A stretch of DNA of 64,000 bases from Actinopolymorpha pittospori (GTDB taxonomy: Bacteria > Actinomycetota > Actinomycetes > Propionibacteriales > Actinopolymorphaceae): assembly GCF_014873875.1 (NCBI RefSeq), contig NZ_JADBEM010000001.1, positions 6,944,001-7,008,000 of the forward strand, written 5' to 3'. Numbering within the stretch: the stretch's first letter is position 1; every line of letters begins with the position of its first letter. Shown here piece after piece: positions 36,405-45,422 of the stretch. The notes beneath the pieces were generated by a model. It ran no database searches and had not been told where the DNA came from. It saw nothing but the letters and a program-made list of their open reading frames with translations. The position numbers and the translations under genes are program-made.

Positions 36405-37043
36405 CACGTGCCGCGTGCGGGTGACCGGCCGAGAGGGAGCCTCCCCCAGCTCCGAGGCAGCCTCAGGCACCTCGGTCACTACGTCAGCAGCGCGATACAG
36501 GGCCAGCGCGTCACGGCCATCCGTGATCCCCTCTCCCACAGCAAGTCGGAAAGCGCCCCAGGTCTCCTCGCGGTGCAGCACCCAGCGCAGAAGCCGGTAA
36601 CGCGGTGCCGGAGCGTCGATCGCGCCAAGCTTGCGCAGCTCCGCACGGCGCATCGCACGCAGCGTGCGCTCCCACACCAGCGCCGCCGACAACGAAGCAA
36701 CTCCGTAGAAGACCGCGGCCGGCACGCCGCCCACCGCGTCCGCGTGCGAGATGTTTATGCCAGCACTCAGGCCGGCGTACACCCACACCAGAAACCGGTC
36801 GACGCCCGCCGAATCGCCCGCCAGCGTCGCCTGCCAGGCTAGGACCGCGACATACAGCGCCGCCGCGTCCAACGTCAGCGGCACCAGCGGCGCCCATGCG
36901 CCAAGCCCGAACCAGTCACGGCCCGCCGCGACCAGGCCATGCCACGACGACACAGCTGGCGCCGCCACCACAACCACGAACGGCACGGCGAGCACCAGCC
37001 GCCGCACGCACGCCGCCGTCCGATCGAGCCATCCGTTCTTCAT

Positions 37044-37497
37044 GCCTGACTCCCCCTTACGCCATCGAATCGGCGGCGACGCGCTGGACCCCCGCCGATG
37101 AGCAGCAGCTGATCAACGCAGCGGCGCCGTCGACCACGCCCACTCCCGGAATGGCTGTCAGGCGGTCCGTCCGGCAGTGCGACACGGATCTTCCCTTCCT
37201 TGGAAGACGTTGCTCTGTGGAAGGTGCAGAGCCGGGCAAGGCTGTGACAGCCGCTTCGCCCACCTCAGCCGTGGACCCCAGGGTCGAGCACTATCGATGT
37301 ATGAGCGCGCTGGGTGGTATTGGCCTGGCAGGGTCAGGTCACCTGGCCGCACCTGACTAACCTGTACCGCCAGCCCAACAGGACGGGCCCGACCCCACAT
37401 CGCTGTGGGGTCGGGCCCGCCCTGCTGTCTAGCTAGGTGTGGCGCGTCGTGCCCAACGACGGGGGTCTCGTTGCCGTGCGAGGTCGTCACGTTAGGT
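37044..37497. other. Non-coding stretch with strong hairpin 37384-37419
   Basis: CGGGCCCGACCCCACA (37384-37399) pairs perfectly with its complement (37404-37419) over a 4-nt loop, a likely bidirectional terminator or stable structure. The remainder lies upstream of the DUF2637 gene and should hold its promoter. No gene is supported. Confidence 0.6.
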
Positions 37498-37771
37498 GTT
37501 GGCGCGGGCGATCCTCACCGACCCTCGCGTGCTGGTCCTGGACGACGCCACCTCAGCCGTCGACGCAGGGGTGGAGGCGGAAATCCACGCCACCCTGCGG
37601 CGGGTGATGCGCGGCCGGACGACGCTGGTCATCGCCCACCGGCGCAGCACGTTGCAACTCGCCGACCGAATCGCCGTCCTGCACCACGGCGAGGTGGTCG
37701 ACGTCGGGACCCACGAAGAACTCACCGCACGCTGCGAACGCTACCGACTCCTGTTGTCCGGGCACGACGAG
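37498..37771 (+). pseudogene. Orphan 274-bp copy of an ABC exporter ATPase segment
   Basis: This segment matches 39802-40075, inside the ABC exporter gene, with no difference I can see over 274 bp. It encodes the Walker B and H-loop part of a nucleotide-binding domain (VLVLDDATSAVDAGVEA, then TTLVIAHRRSTLQLADR). It lacks the Walker A, and the frame runs on only to a TGA at 37793-37795. Exact identity points to a recent duplication. The two copies are in the same orientation 2.3 kb apart. Confidence 0.85.
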
Positions 37772-37827
37772 TGCACCGTACGGTACGTGTGCTGAGTCGA
37801 AGGCGAACGAGACCGTTCGGCCGGGAG

Positions 37828-38064
37828 TCAGCTCTGGTTGGATTCCTCGATCGCGGCGTTCAGTGCGATAGCCAGCGACCTAGCGGGGACACGCACCGAG
37901 AACGCCGGCTTGTCAAGCGTCTTGCCGGCGGGGTCGGTGTCGTAGATGTCGATGTCGGCGTCCTCGCCGATGACCGCCAGGTCCAGGATGCGCGCCGGCG
38001 GCGCCGTGTACTCGTCCTCGCCTTCTCCCATGGCGGCGATACGAATCTGCTCGATCATGCCCAT
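37828..38064 (-). CDS. Small acidic protein, 78 aa, next to the peptide gene
   Basis: It starts MGMIEQIRIAAMGEGEDEY (ATG at 38062-38064 or 38056-38058) and overlaps the last codons of the preceding 42-residue ORF, which suggests coupling. It is strongly acidic in the middle (GEDADIDIYDTDPAG) and has a C-terminal amphipathic part (FSVRVPARSLAIALNAAIEE). I recognise no family. It could be a partner, immunity or modification-related protein for the peptide, or a chance neighbour. Confidence 0.6.
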   Translation of the reverse strand: MGMIEQIRIAAMGEGEDEYTAPPARILDLAVIGEDADIDIYDTDPAGKTLDKPAFSVRVPARSLAIALNAAIEESNQS

Positions 38065-38183
38065 GCCGCACCACAGTAGTGGAGCGGGTCGCCGCGGACG
38101 TGGCGCAGCTTGGTCGGCTGCGGCGCGTACGGCGTCGGTGTCTCGAGTGCCGCCGCGCTCGTGCCTTGCTTAGTGGCGCTCAT
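38055..38183 (-). CDS. 42-residue peptide with conserved-looking C-terminus
   Basis: The ATG at 38181-38183 follows GAGGAGG at 6-7 nt, one of the better ribosome-binding sites in the window. The peptide has a polar leader-like half (MSATKQGTSAAALETPTPYA) and a basic, aromatic C-terminal half ending HYCGAAWA with a single Cys. It overlaps the 78-aa gene downstream and is divergent from a large ABC exporter starting 144 bp away. A ribosomally made peptide precursor is possible but unproven; no modifying enzyme is recognised beside it. Confidence 0.5.
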   Translation of the reverse strand: MSATKQGTSAAALETPTPYAPQPTKLRHVRGDPLHYCGAAWA

Positions 38184-38326
38184 GCGTTCCTCCTCGGGAG
38201 TCGTGTCACCTTGTCGAGCGCCTGGCGGTGCTCCTCGGAAGTCTCGACCGCGAGGATGAACCACCTGAAATTGGGCTCGCGGATCCCGGCGCGACTCTCT
38301 AACCTGTCCAAGGCTCGAAGGGGGCG

Positions 38327-41300
38327 ATGTCGACGACGGTCGAACAGGTTGATCAGGTTGGACAATCGGCGTGGCTTCGCCGGCTCGCGGGGTACTGCTG
38401 GCGCCACCGTACGGCGCTGATCCTGGGCCTGACGGGCTCCGTTGTCGGTAGCGCGGTCGCGGCCCTGTCGCCGCTGATCGTCCGCGAGATCATCGACGAG
38501 GTCGTCCTCGCGCGCCGACAGCCACTACTGCCCTGGCTGGCCCTCCTGGTGGGCGCGGGACTTGGGCGGTTCGCCGCGAGCTTCGTTCGTCGCTACTTCG
38601 TCGGACGGGTCCACATCGGCGTCGACTACGCGCTGCGCATCGACGTCTTCGAGGCTCTGCAGAGACTGGACGGCAAGCAGCAGGACAGACTGCGAACAGG
38701 GCAGGTGGTCAGCCGGGCGATCTCCGACGTCACCACGGTGGAGAACTCCCTCCAGAACATCGTGCTGGTCGTCGGCAGCCTGCTGATGTTCGTGATGTCC
38801 CTGGTCATCATGGTCGGGCTCTCGCCGCTGTTGACTGTGGTCGCCCTGGTGACCGTGCCGGCCCTGTTCCTGCTGGCCCGACGCGCCGGGAAGGTGCTGT
38901 GGCCCTCGTTCTGGGACTACTCCCACCGGTCCGGTGAACTGGCCGGCGTAGTCGAGGCCGCGGTGACCGGCGTACGGGTCGTGAAGGGCTTCGGCCAGGA
39001 ACGGCACGAGCAGGAGCGGCTGGAGGCATCGGCCGCCGACCTCTACGCCGCCGGCATGCGGCGCACCCGGATCGCGTCGAAGTTCTTCCCCACCTTCAAC
39101 GCGATCCCGGCACTCGGCCAGGTGTGCGCACTCGCCCTGGGTGGCTGGCTGGCCTTGCGCGGCGACATCACGCTGGGCACCTTCCTCGCGTTCGCGACGT
39201 ACCTCGGCTCGATGGTCGGGCCGGTGATGGTGATGGTCGGTCAGATCGAACGGTTCCAACAGGCACAGGCGGCGCTGCTCCGCATCTTCGAGATCATCGA
39301 CACCAAGCCCACTGTCGCCGACGCGCCCGGAGCGGTGCAGGCGCCGATCGGCGCGGTGTCATTGGAGCTGGACGGCGTGACGTTCGGGTACGACGACGGA
39401 CGTGCCGTGCTCCAGAACGTGTCGCTGCGGGTCGATCCAGGCGAGACGCTGGCGCTGGTGGGTGGCACGGGTTCTGGCAAGTCGACCGTCGCCCTGCTGC
39501 TCTCCCGCTTCTACGATCCGCAGGAGGGCAGCGTCCGGATCGGTGGTCGGGACGTACGTGAGCTGTCGCTGGCATCCCTGCGCTCCCGAATCGGGATGGT
39601 GTTCGAGGAGAGCTTCCTGTTCTCCGACGCGGTGGGCTCCAACATCTCCTTCGGCCGGCCCGACGCCACCCAGGACGACATACGGGCGGCGGCGCGGGCA
39701 GCGGAGGCGGACCGATTCATCTCGGCGCTGCCGGACGGCTACGACACCGTGGTCGGCGAGCGTGGCCTCACCCTGTCCGGCGGGCAGCGGCAGCGTGTGG
39801 CGTTGGCGCGGGCGATCCTCACCGACCCTCGCGTGCTGGTCCTGGACGACGCCACCTCAGCCGTCGACGCAGGGGTGGAGGCGGAAATCCACGCCACCCT
39901 GCGGCGGGTGATGCGCGGCCGGACGACGCTGGTCATCGCCCACCGGCGCAGCACGTTGCAACTCGCCGACCGAATCGCCGTCCTGCACCACGGCGAGGTG
40001 GTCGACGTCGGGACCCACGAAGAACTCACCGCACGCTGCGAACGCTACCGACTCCTGTTGTCCGGGCACGACGAGGAACTCGAAGGCACCGACGGCGCAG
40101 CGGCACCGCTCAGTGAGCACCGACCCGTGCTGACCCGCAAGCTGTGGGACAACCCGCCGCTGGAGGAGGGCACTGGCGCGTTCGGGGCGTCCGGCCTGCC
40201 ACCTGAGAAGGCCGCCCTGGTGGCCACCCTCCCGGCGTTGACCGACGCACCGGATGTGGACATCACCGACGCGCGGCAACCGGTCCCCGCGTTCGGACTG
40301 CGCCGGCTGTGGCGATCGTTCCGGACCGGCCTCGCGTTGATCGTGGGTTTCATGGTGGTGGAGGCGTCGGCGCAACTAGCGGTTCCGTACCTCACCCGCA
40401 CCGGCATCGACCACGGTGTCACCGCCGGCGACGCCGGCGTGCTGTTCACCATGTCGGCGATCGCGCTCATCGTAGTGGTCTTCGCCTGGTTGCTCCGCCG
40501 CAACCAAGTACGCATCACCGGACGCGCCGGCGAACGGATGCTGTTCTGGCTCCGGGTCAAGACCTACGCACACCTGCAACGGCTCGGCCTGGACTACTAC
40601 GAGACCGAGCAGACCGGCCGGATCATGACCCGGATGACCACCGACATCGACTCGCTGACGTCGTTCGTCCAGACGGGTCTCGGCCAGGCCGTCGTCGCCG
40701 GACTGTCCTTCGTGGGTGTGCTCGGCGTCATGTCCACCATCGACGTTGGCCTCACCCTGTCGTTGCTCGCCCTCGTGCCGGCGGTCGCCATCGCCGTCCT
40801 GCTGTACCGCCGCTACTCCAACCCGGCCTACAGTCTGGTGCGCGAGCGGCTCTCCGCCGTCAACGCCAACTTCACCGAGAATGTCAACGGGATCCGCGTC
40901 GCCCAGGCCTATGGCCGGGAGGAGCGTAACTCCACGCTGTTCCGGCGCCTGGTACGCGACCACTACGACTCCAAGATGCGCTCCCAGGTCTACCTGACCT
41001 ACTTCTTCTCCTTCATCGAGTTCGCCAACGAACTCGCTGTCGCGATCGTGCTCGGTGTCGGCGCCACCCGCGTGGCGGGAGGCAGCCTCACGACCGGCAG
41101 CATCGTGGCGTTCATGCTCTACATCACGATGCTGTTCTCCCCCATCCAGCAGATGTCACAGGTTCTTGACGGGTACCAGCGCGCCAGAGTCGGCCTCGAC
41201 CGCATCCGCGAGTTGCTGGCCACGCCCACCTCCACCCCGCCGCCCGTCGACCCTCTGCCCGTACACCGAGTCGCGGGCCACATCGAGTTCGACGACGTAC

Positions 41301-42079
41301 GGTTCCGCTACACCCATGACGCCGAGGAAGCCCTCAGCGGCATCGACCTGCGCATCCGTCCCGGCGAGACGGTCGCCGTCGTCGGGGAGACCGGTGCCGG
41401 GAAGTCCACCCTGATGAAACTCCTCGCACGCTTCTACGACCCCACCGAGGGCAGCGTCCGCGTCGACGACAACGACCTGCGCCGCCTCGACCTCACCACC
41501 TACCGGCACCGGCTCGGCGTCGTACCCCAGGAGGCATACCTGTTCGCCGGCAACGTCCGCGACGCCATCGCCTACGGCCGCCCCGAAGCCAGCAACGCCG
41601 AAGTCGAAACAGCCGCCCGAGCGGTTGGCGCAGACGACATGATCGCCACCCTCCGCCATGGCTTCCTCCACCCCGTCGGCGAACGCGGCCGCAACCTATC
41701 CGCCGGCCAACGCCAACTCCTCGCTCTGGCCCGCGCCCACCTCGTCGACCCCGACATTCTTCTCCTCGACGAAGCCACCGCCGCCCTCGACCTCGCCACC
41801 GAAGCCGCCGTGACCCAAGCCACCCAGCGGCTCACGCACCGCCGAACCACCCTGGTGATCGCCCACCGGCTCGCCACGGCCGCCCGCGCCGACCGCATCA
41901 TCGTCCTCGACCGCGGCAAGGTCGTCGAGGTCGGCACCCACGACGAGCTCCTCGAACTCCGCGGCCGCTACGCCGACCTCTGGTCCGCCTTCACCGGCGA
42001 GCCAGGGCCCTCCGCAGGCGAGGATCACGGCCATCGGAACCAGGAATCCACCGTGTCGGGTGATCCCCTGGTTCGTTGA
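38327..42079 (+). CDS. Fused double ABC exporter, 1250 aa
   Basis: Two complete exporter halves in one chain: six membrane helices, ATPase, six membrane helices, ATPase. Module 1 has Walker A VGGTGSGKST, signature LSGGQRQRV and Walker B VLVLDDATSA. Module 2 has Walker A VGETGAGKST, signature LSAGQRQLL (a degenerate LSGGQ) and Walker B ILLLDEATAA. Module 1 has Asp in place of the catalytic Glu after Walker B (DDATS), so its site is probably degenerate, as in many heterodimeric exporters. The layout resembles mycobacterial Rv0194-type multidrug exporters. It is preceded by GAAGGGGG and divergent from the peptide gene. Confidence 0.92.
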   Translation: MSTTVEQVDQVGQSAWLRRLAGYCWRHRTALILGLTGSVVGSAVAALSPLIVREIIDEVVLARRQPLLPWLALLVGAGLGRFAASFVRRYFVGRVHIGVDYALRIDVFEALQRLDGKQQDRLRTGQVVSRAISDVTTVENSLQNIVLVVGSLLMFVMSLVIMVGLSPLLTVVALVTVPALFLLARRAGKVLWPSFWDYSHRSGELAGVVEAAVTGVRVVKGFGQERHEQERLEASAADLYAAGMRRTRIASKFFPTFNAIPALGQVCALALGGWLALRGDITLGTFLAFATYLGSMVGPVMVMVGQIERFQQAQAALLRIFEIIDTKPTVADAPGAVQAPIGAVSLELDGVTFGYDDGRAVLQNVSLRVDPGETLALVGGTGSGKSTVALLLSRFYDPQEGSVRIGGRDVRELSLASLRSRIGMVFEESFLFSDAVGSNISFGRPDATQDDIRAAARAAEADRFISALPDGYDTVVGERGLTLSGGQRQRVALARAILTDPRVLVLDDATSAVDAGVEAEIHATLRRVMRGRTTLVIAHRRSTLQLADRIAVLHHGEVVDVGTHEELTARCERYRLLLSGHDEELEGTDGAAAPLSEHRPVLTRKLWDNPPLEEGTGAFGASGLPPEKAALVATLPALTDAPDVDITDARQPVPAFGLRRLWRSFRTGLALIVGFMVVEASAQLAVPYLTRTGIDHGVTAGDAGVLFTMSAIALIVVVFAWLLRRNQVRITGRAGERMLFWLRVKTYAHLQRLGLDYYETEQTGRIMTRMTTDIDSLTSFVQTGLGQAVVAGLSFVGVLGVMSTIDVGLTLSLLALVPAVAIAVLLYRRYSNPAYSLVRERLSAVNANFTENVNGIRVAQAYGREERNSTLFRRLVRDHYDSKMRSQVYLTYFFSFIEFANELAVAIVLGVGATRVAGGSLTTGSIVAFMLYITMLFSPIQQMSQVLDGYQRARVGLDRIRELLATPTSTPPPVDPLPVHRVAGHIEFDDVRFRYTHDAEEALSGIDLRIRPGETVAVVGETGAGKSTLMKLLARFYDPTEGSVRVDDNDLRRLDLTTYRHRLGVVPQEAYLFAGNVRDAIAYGRPEASNAEVETAARAVGADDMIATLRHGFLHPVGERGRNLSAGQRQLLALARAHLVDPDILLLDEATAALDLATEAAVTQATQRLTHRRTTLVIAHRLATAARADRIIVLDRGKVVEVGTHDELLELRGRYADLWSAFTGEPGPSAGEDHGHRNQESTVSGDPLVR

Positions 42080-42523
42080 GCAGCCAGGCCCACGTGCGCG
42101 CGGGTCCGTCCTTGACGTCCAAGCCAAAGTCCCCTCCCCCGCGGTAGGTGCGAAAGGGGGCCGTGCCGGATTGGAGCATCTCGGCTGGCGACGACTGGCC
42201 AGGCAACGTCGTCGTGCCATGGCCGACCCGGGCGAGCCGCGACCGTAGGACTACGACTCGGTCGTGATCAACACGTGCGGCGAGTCTCACGCGTTCCTCG
42301 GCCAGGCGTTGATGGTCACGGATGAGCTTGGCCCCACTGCCTGCAAAGTTCGAGCTCGCGGAGTGGATCGAAATATCACCGAACGCCCGTGGCTAGGACC
42401 GGTCCCGTCCATCTGAGGTTGCCTTCAAGGAAGCGCTCCTCCCCCAAGCCACTGACGACATCCGCTGTGGCTATCCGCCTCACGCAGCTCGGACGAACAC
42501 GCCTCCTATGTGGACTGGTTCGA
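42080..42523. other. Stretch between convergent ABC exporter and AbiEii genes
   Basis: A plus-strand frame near 42250-42330 gives DYDSVVINTCGESHAFLGQA, which looks protein-like but lacks a start and a family assignment; it may be a remnant. No terminator or other gene is clear. Confidence 0.4.
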
Positions 42524-43399
42524 TCATTCCCTCGCCGCCGCGATCCGCTGGATCAGGCCGTTGGTCCACTCGACAGCCTCTTCCACAGTGAGGGCGCAGT
42601 CGATCCCGTCAGCGGCGTTGGCGTAGACCGTCGCCCACGTCGGCCCGGCGGTGACAACCGGCGGCCACGCGTGCGCGCGCCGCGATGCGAACAGCCGCTT
42701 GCACGTGACGCGGACGGCGGCCAGGTCCACCTGCTCGGTGAGTAGGAGCTGGAGGTCGACCAGATCGTGGGCTCGTTCGTTGCCCGGGGCGGAGCATGCA
42801 TGCAGCTTCTGCGCGATCTGGTGATCCACCGGCAGGACCGGGATCGGGGCCGGATCGGACAGCCCGAGCTGGGCGAATACCTCAGCCAGGTCCTGCGCGA
42901 GATGCATCTCCGGGTGGTCGGTGTCCCCGATCTCGTCGTGCCCAACCTCGAGCCGAACCGTCAGCCACGACCGTCCCTGGTAGGAGACCTTGATGTCGTA
43001 GGGCTGGATGACGTACTCGGGCGGCACGCCGACCGGTTTCGCCGGTCTGACCGGCACGAGTTTGCCCGTGAACCCGGCCCAGCCCTTCGCGAGTGCGGCG
43101 CCGTACTCGACCAGGAACTCATCCATCGTTGCTCGACGCGCCACGTCCAAGTCCGGGGTGAACCGGGATCTGGAGTGCCCGAGGCGAAGCTTCAGCGCAG
43201 TGCCGCCCTTGACCGCTCCCGCGGGCAGCAGCTGCGCGAGCGCCACGTTGGCGACCGCCCGCTCCAACCGGGTCACCGCCAGTTCGCTGGATGCGAGGTC
43301 GCGGAACCTCGCCTTCAGGGAGGTCAGGTTCCTGGGCGGCTCGGGCCGCTTCAAGGTCAGCGCGGACTGCTTCGACTGGGCAGGGGTTGAGTCGGTCAC
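42524..43399 (-). CDS. AbiEii-type nucleotidyltransferase toxin
   Basis: 291 aa from a GTG overlapping the AbiEi stop as GTGA. The nucleotidyltransferase core reads GAVKGGTALKLRLG with the acidic pair in RSRFTPDLDV, as in AbiEii/AbiGii toxins of type IV toxin-antitoxin systems. The catalytic Lys/His region HQIAQKLHACSAP and the acidic NERAHDLVDLQLLL follow. Such toxins (AbiEii, MenT) transfer nucleotides to targets including tRNA and cause abortive infection or growth arrest. The gene order antitoxin-toxin is typical. Confidence 0.88.
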   Translation of the reverse strand: MTDSTPAQSKQSALTLKRPEPPRNLTSLKARFRDLASSELAVTRLERAVANVALAQLLPAGAVKGGTALKLRLGHSRSRFTPDLDVARRATMDEFLVEYGAALAKGWAGFTGKLVPVRPAKPVGVPPEYVIQPYDIKVSYQGRSWLTVRLEVGHDEIGDTDHPEMHLAQDLAEVFAQLGLSDPAPIPVLPVDHQIAQKLHACSAPGNERAHDLVDLQLLLTEQVDLAAVRVTCKRLFASRRAHAWPPVVTAGPTWATVYANAADGIDCALTVEEAVEWTNGLIQRIAAARE

Positions 43400-43971
43400 C
43401 CGTGCATCTTGGCGTCCCGGCGGGCAAAACGCGCACGCAAAGCGCCCTGCTCGAGCCGTGTCAGCAGCCCGGCCCGGCCCGCCGCACCGATCGCGTCCCG
43501 CAGCCGGTCGCTCATGACCGTGTCCATGCAGTCGATGATCGCCTGGGCGACGGTCGTCTGCGCGATGCCATCCTCCACGGTGAGCACCCCATCCGGCAGG
43601 TTCCGGCGGATCGCGTGGACAACCGGCGGCAAGGTTTTCGACACCCGATGCGGGGTGCCGACCGTGATCCGGGACGGGTTCACCAGCGCGAGGTTATGGC
43701 GAGCCAAGACCGACTCACCCATGAGATAGGCGTCATCACCGACGAGCCGGACAGCGAGCGCGTACTGGTCGAGATCACTCGGCGGAACCGTCGGGTCCCG
43801 GTACACGCCGTAGCCGACCCGCTCAAGCGCCCCGCGGGCAGCGAGCTTGCGCAGCTCGACGATGGGAATCCCTTCATCGGCCGCATCGCGGGTAGAGACC
43901 AAGCCGTACTCACCGAGGGCGATCTCGTGGAGCACCTCACGATAGCTGCGCCTCGACCGGGCCTGTGGCAT
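43396..43971 (-). CDS. AbiEi-type antitoxin and repressor
   Basis: 191 aa starting MPQARSRRSYREVL. The N-terminal winged helix reads GLVSTRDAADEGIPIVELRKLAARGALERVGYGVYR in overlapping parts, typical of the AbiEi antitoxin domain. A C-terminal domain (VHAIRRNLPDGVLTVEDGIA, then QAIIDCM) completes it. AbiEi proteins neutralise AbiEii and repress their own promoter by binding inverted repeats, and such a repeat lies directly before this gene. Confidence 0.88.
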   Translation of the reverse strand: MPQARSRRSYREVLHEIALGEYGLVSTRDAADEGIPIVELRKLAARGALERVGYGVYRDPTVPPSDLDQYALAVRLVGDDAYLMGESVLARHNLALVNPSRITVGTPHRVSKTLPPVVHAIRRNLPDGVLTVEDGIAQTTVAQAIIDCMDTVMSDRLRDAIGAAGRAGLLTRLEQGALRARFARRDAKMHG

Positions 43972-43973
43972 GC

Positions 43974-44003
43974 ATGAACCGTACCAAGAACGGTACGGTT
44001 CAT
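43974..44003. promoter_or_regulatory. AbiE operator: perfect 12-bp inverted repeat
   Basis: ATGAACCGTACC (43974-43985) and GGTACGGTTCAT (43992-44003) flank AAGAAC. The repeat begins 3 nt before the AbiEi start codon, so it covers the position of a ribosome-binding site. Binding by AbiEi would block transcription there; a stem in the mRNA could also hide the start. A GGTACC-type half site recurs near 44020. Confidence 0.8.
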
Positions 44004-44275
44004 ACAGAATTTAGCCTGGTACCGTCGCCTTGATGGCGACGCACACCCAAGTGAGCCCTCCACCTCAGAGGAGGCCGAGCTCGTCGCTCAGTACCGCTCC
44101 ACCAGCTTGTTGTCGGCGAAACGGCTGATCTGCATCCTCGGTGGCTTACCTTCTCGCCGGTGGCGGGGTGGCCCATGAGGTCGCCCACGTAGGTCGTCGA
44201 CGGATGGGGTTATGCCTCGCAGCCCAATCGGTCCCGTCAAGTCCTTGCGGCGGGCCTCGATGGCGCTGCTGACTA
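44004..44275. other. AbiE promoter region and start of a duplicated segment
   Basis: The right half (44189-44275) belongs to a segment repeated near 58.25 kb. The left part must hold the AbiE promoter, which reads leftward; no clear -35/-10 pair stands out. No gene is supported. Confidence 0.45.
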
Positions 44276-45172
44276 CTAGTTGTGGAGGCGGCTCTCGCCG
44301 AGGTGGAGGTGGAGATCGACCGACTCGGGTGCGTGGGTGATGGTCAGGTCGAGTTGGCGCAGCGTCCAGTGTGCCCAATAGAGCCGTAGCCGACTGGGCT
44401 CCAGGGTCTCGGTGAGGACGTCGTCCAGTTTGTCGATGGCGGCTTGCTGGACGCCTGACCAGCGGGGGTCGATGGTGCACCAGGTGAGGGCGAAGAGGAG
44501 GCCGACGAGGGTGAAGTGCCGGTCGCCGCGTGCGACGTGCCAGTCGACGACACCGGTGATCTGGCCTTGGTGGTCGACCAGGATGTTCTCTGGCCGGTAG
44601 TCGTTGTGGATGAGGTCATCGCCTGTCATCTCGTGCGGTTCTGCGGCGCCGATCTCGCGGATCCGGCGCAGGAGCCGGCGGCTGCGGTCGCTGTGCTGCT
44701 CGAGTGTTTGGTGGCGATAGAACGCGGGCCCGCTCGTGCGTAGGTGCAGCGGTGGTACGGGGATGTCTGGGCGCTCGGCGAGCAGGTGGGCGAAGCGTTC
44801 GTTCACGGCGACCATCGCGTCGATCGTGGTGACGTCGACGTCGACGGCCGGGCTGCCCGGGAGGCGTTCCTGGACGACCGCGACGGCACCGTCGCCGACC
44901 TCGACGAGCAGATCATGGCGCGGCACGGGCAGGCCGCGGGATCTCGCGAGACGGAGGATGTCGGCGTTGGTACGAAGCTGGTCGAGTGGCGCGTGGCTGC
45001 GGGTGACGACGGCATCTCTGCCGTCCGGCCATCGCACGTAGGCCCCTCCAGAGTCGCCATGCTCGGCCATACCGACAAGTTCCAGGCCGGCGCGGGTGCG
45101 GGCGTTGATCTCGGCCACCAGTCGTTCGGGTACGAACCTGCTCGCCTGGCCTACCGAGTCCCCAGAACCCAT
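44276..45172 (-). CDS. Phosphotransferase (APH family)
   Basis: 298 aa from the ATG at 45170-45172 with GGAGGAG upstream. The canonical Brenner motif is intact (IHNDYRPENIL), followed by the metal-binding ITGVVDWHVARG. The N-lobe has GGAYVRW and DAVVTRSHAP. It is therefore a likely active small-molecule kinase of the aminoglycoside/choline kinase type. The substrate is unknown. Its 3' end and downstream flank are repeated, truncated and diverged, at 58252-58417. Confidence 0.85.
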   Translation of the reverse strand: MGSGDSVGQASRFVPERLVAEINARTRAGLELVGMAEHGDSGGAYVRWPDGRDAVVTRSHAPLDQLRTNADILRLARSRGLPVPRHDLLVEVGDGAVAVVQERLPGSPAVDVDVTTIDAMVAVNERFAHLLAERPDIPVPPLHLRTSGPAFYRHQTLEQHSDRSRRLLRRIREIGAAEPHEMTGDDLIHNDYRPENILVDHQGQITGVVDWHVARGDRHFTLVGLLFALTWCTIDPRWSGVQQAAIDKLDDVLTETLEPSRLRLYWAHWTLRQLDLTITHAPESVDLHLHLGESRLHN

Positions 45173-45422
45173 GCTGCTCTCCTCCAGAGAAGCGTCTACG
45201 AGGGCAGGTCCTACCAGCACGCGCCGACAACCATCACACGGCGTGTCAGCCAATGAACCAACCAATCGAGCGTCCCAACCCTGCTGGACGCAGTGGGGCA
45301 CAAAGCGCGGGTAAGAGAGGTCCAGTACAGCGCATGGTCAGGCGACCGAATGGCCCTCGCCTGAGGATCGAGGGTCGAAAATCGAGGGGCGCCGCTGAGA
45401 GAGTCGGCCTAGCCTCAAGATC

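Larger units (their letters stand above)
34640..37043 (-). pseudogene. SpdB-like DUF2637 protein split by IS481
   Basis: The N-terminal part (37043-36406) has four hydrophobic helices (LVLAVPFVVVVAAPAVSS, then PLVPLTLDAAALYVAVLAW, then DAVGGVPAAVFYGVASLSAA) typical of DUF2637 plasmid-spread proteins. The C-terminal part (35270-34640) has Pro/Ser repeats and a terminal helix-turn-helix-like segment (SRRTIQDELDCGASRATRL). Deleting the IS481 element and one copy of CCTAGC joins RTRHVLG to ESDVAAGPALEFGG in frame, giving 422 aa. DUF2637 proteins occur next to TraB-like pumps in conjugative elements. The gene is disrupted here, so transfer or spreading may be impaired. Confidence 0.82.

Noticed and set aside
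38180..38326. Minus-strand frame with NFRWFILAVETSEEHRQAL overlapping the 42-residue peptide start as ATGA
   Set aside because: The overlap looks like coupling, but the frame has no supported start and runs into the exporter's promoter and start; kept only as a possibility of an older truncated gene.
42250..42420. Plus-strand frame DYDSVVINTCGESHAFLG, faintly like the N-terminus of a radical SAM methylthiotransferase
   Set aside because: Too short, lacks a start and the radical SAM motif; cannot be supported.
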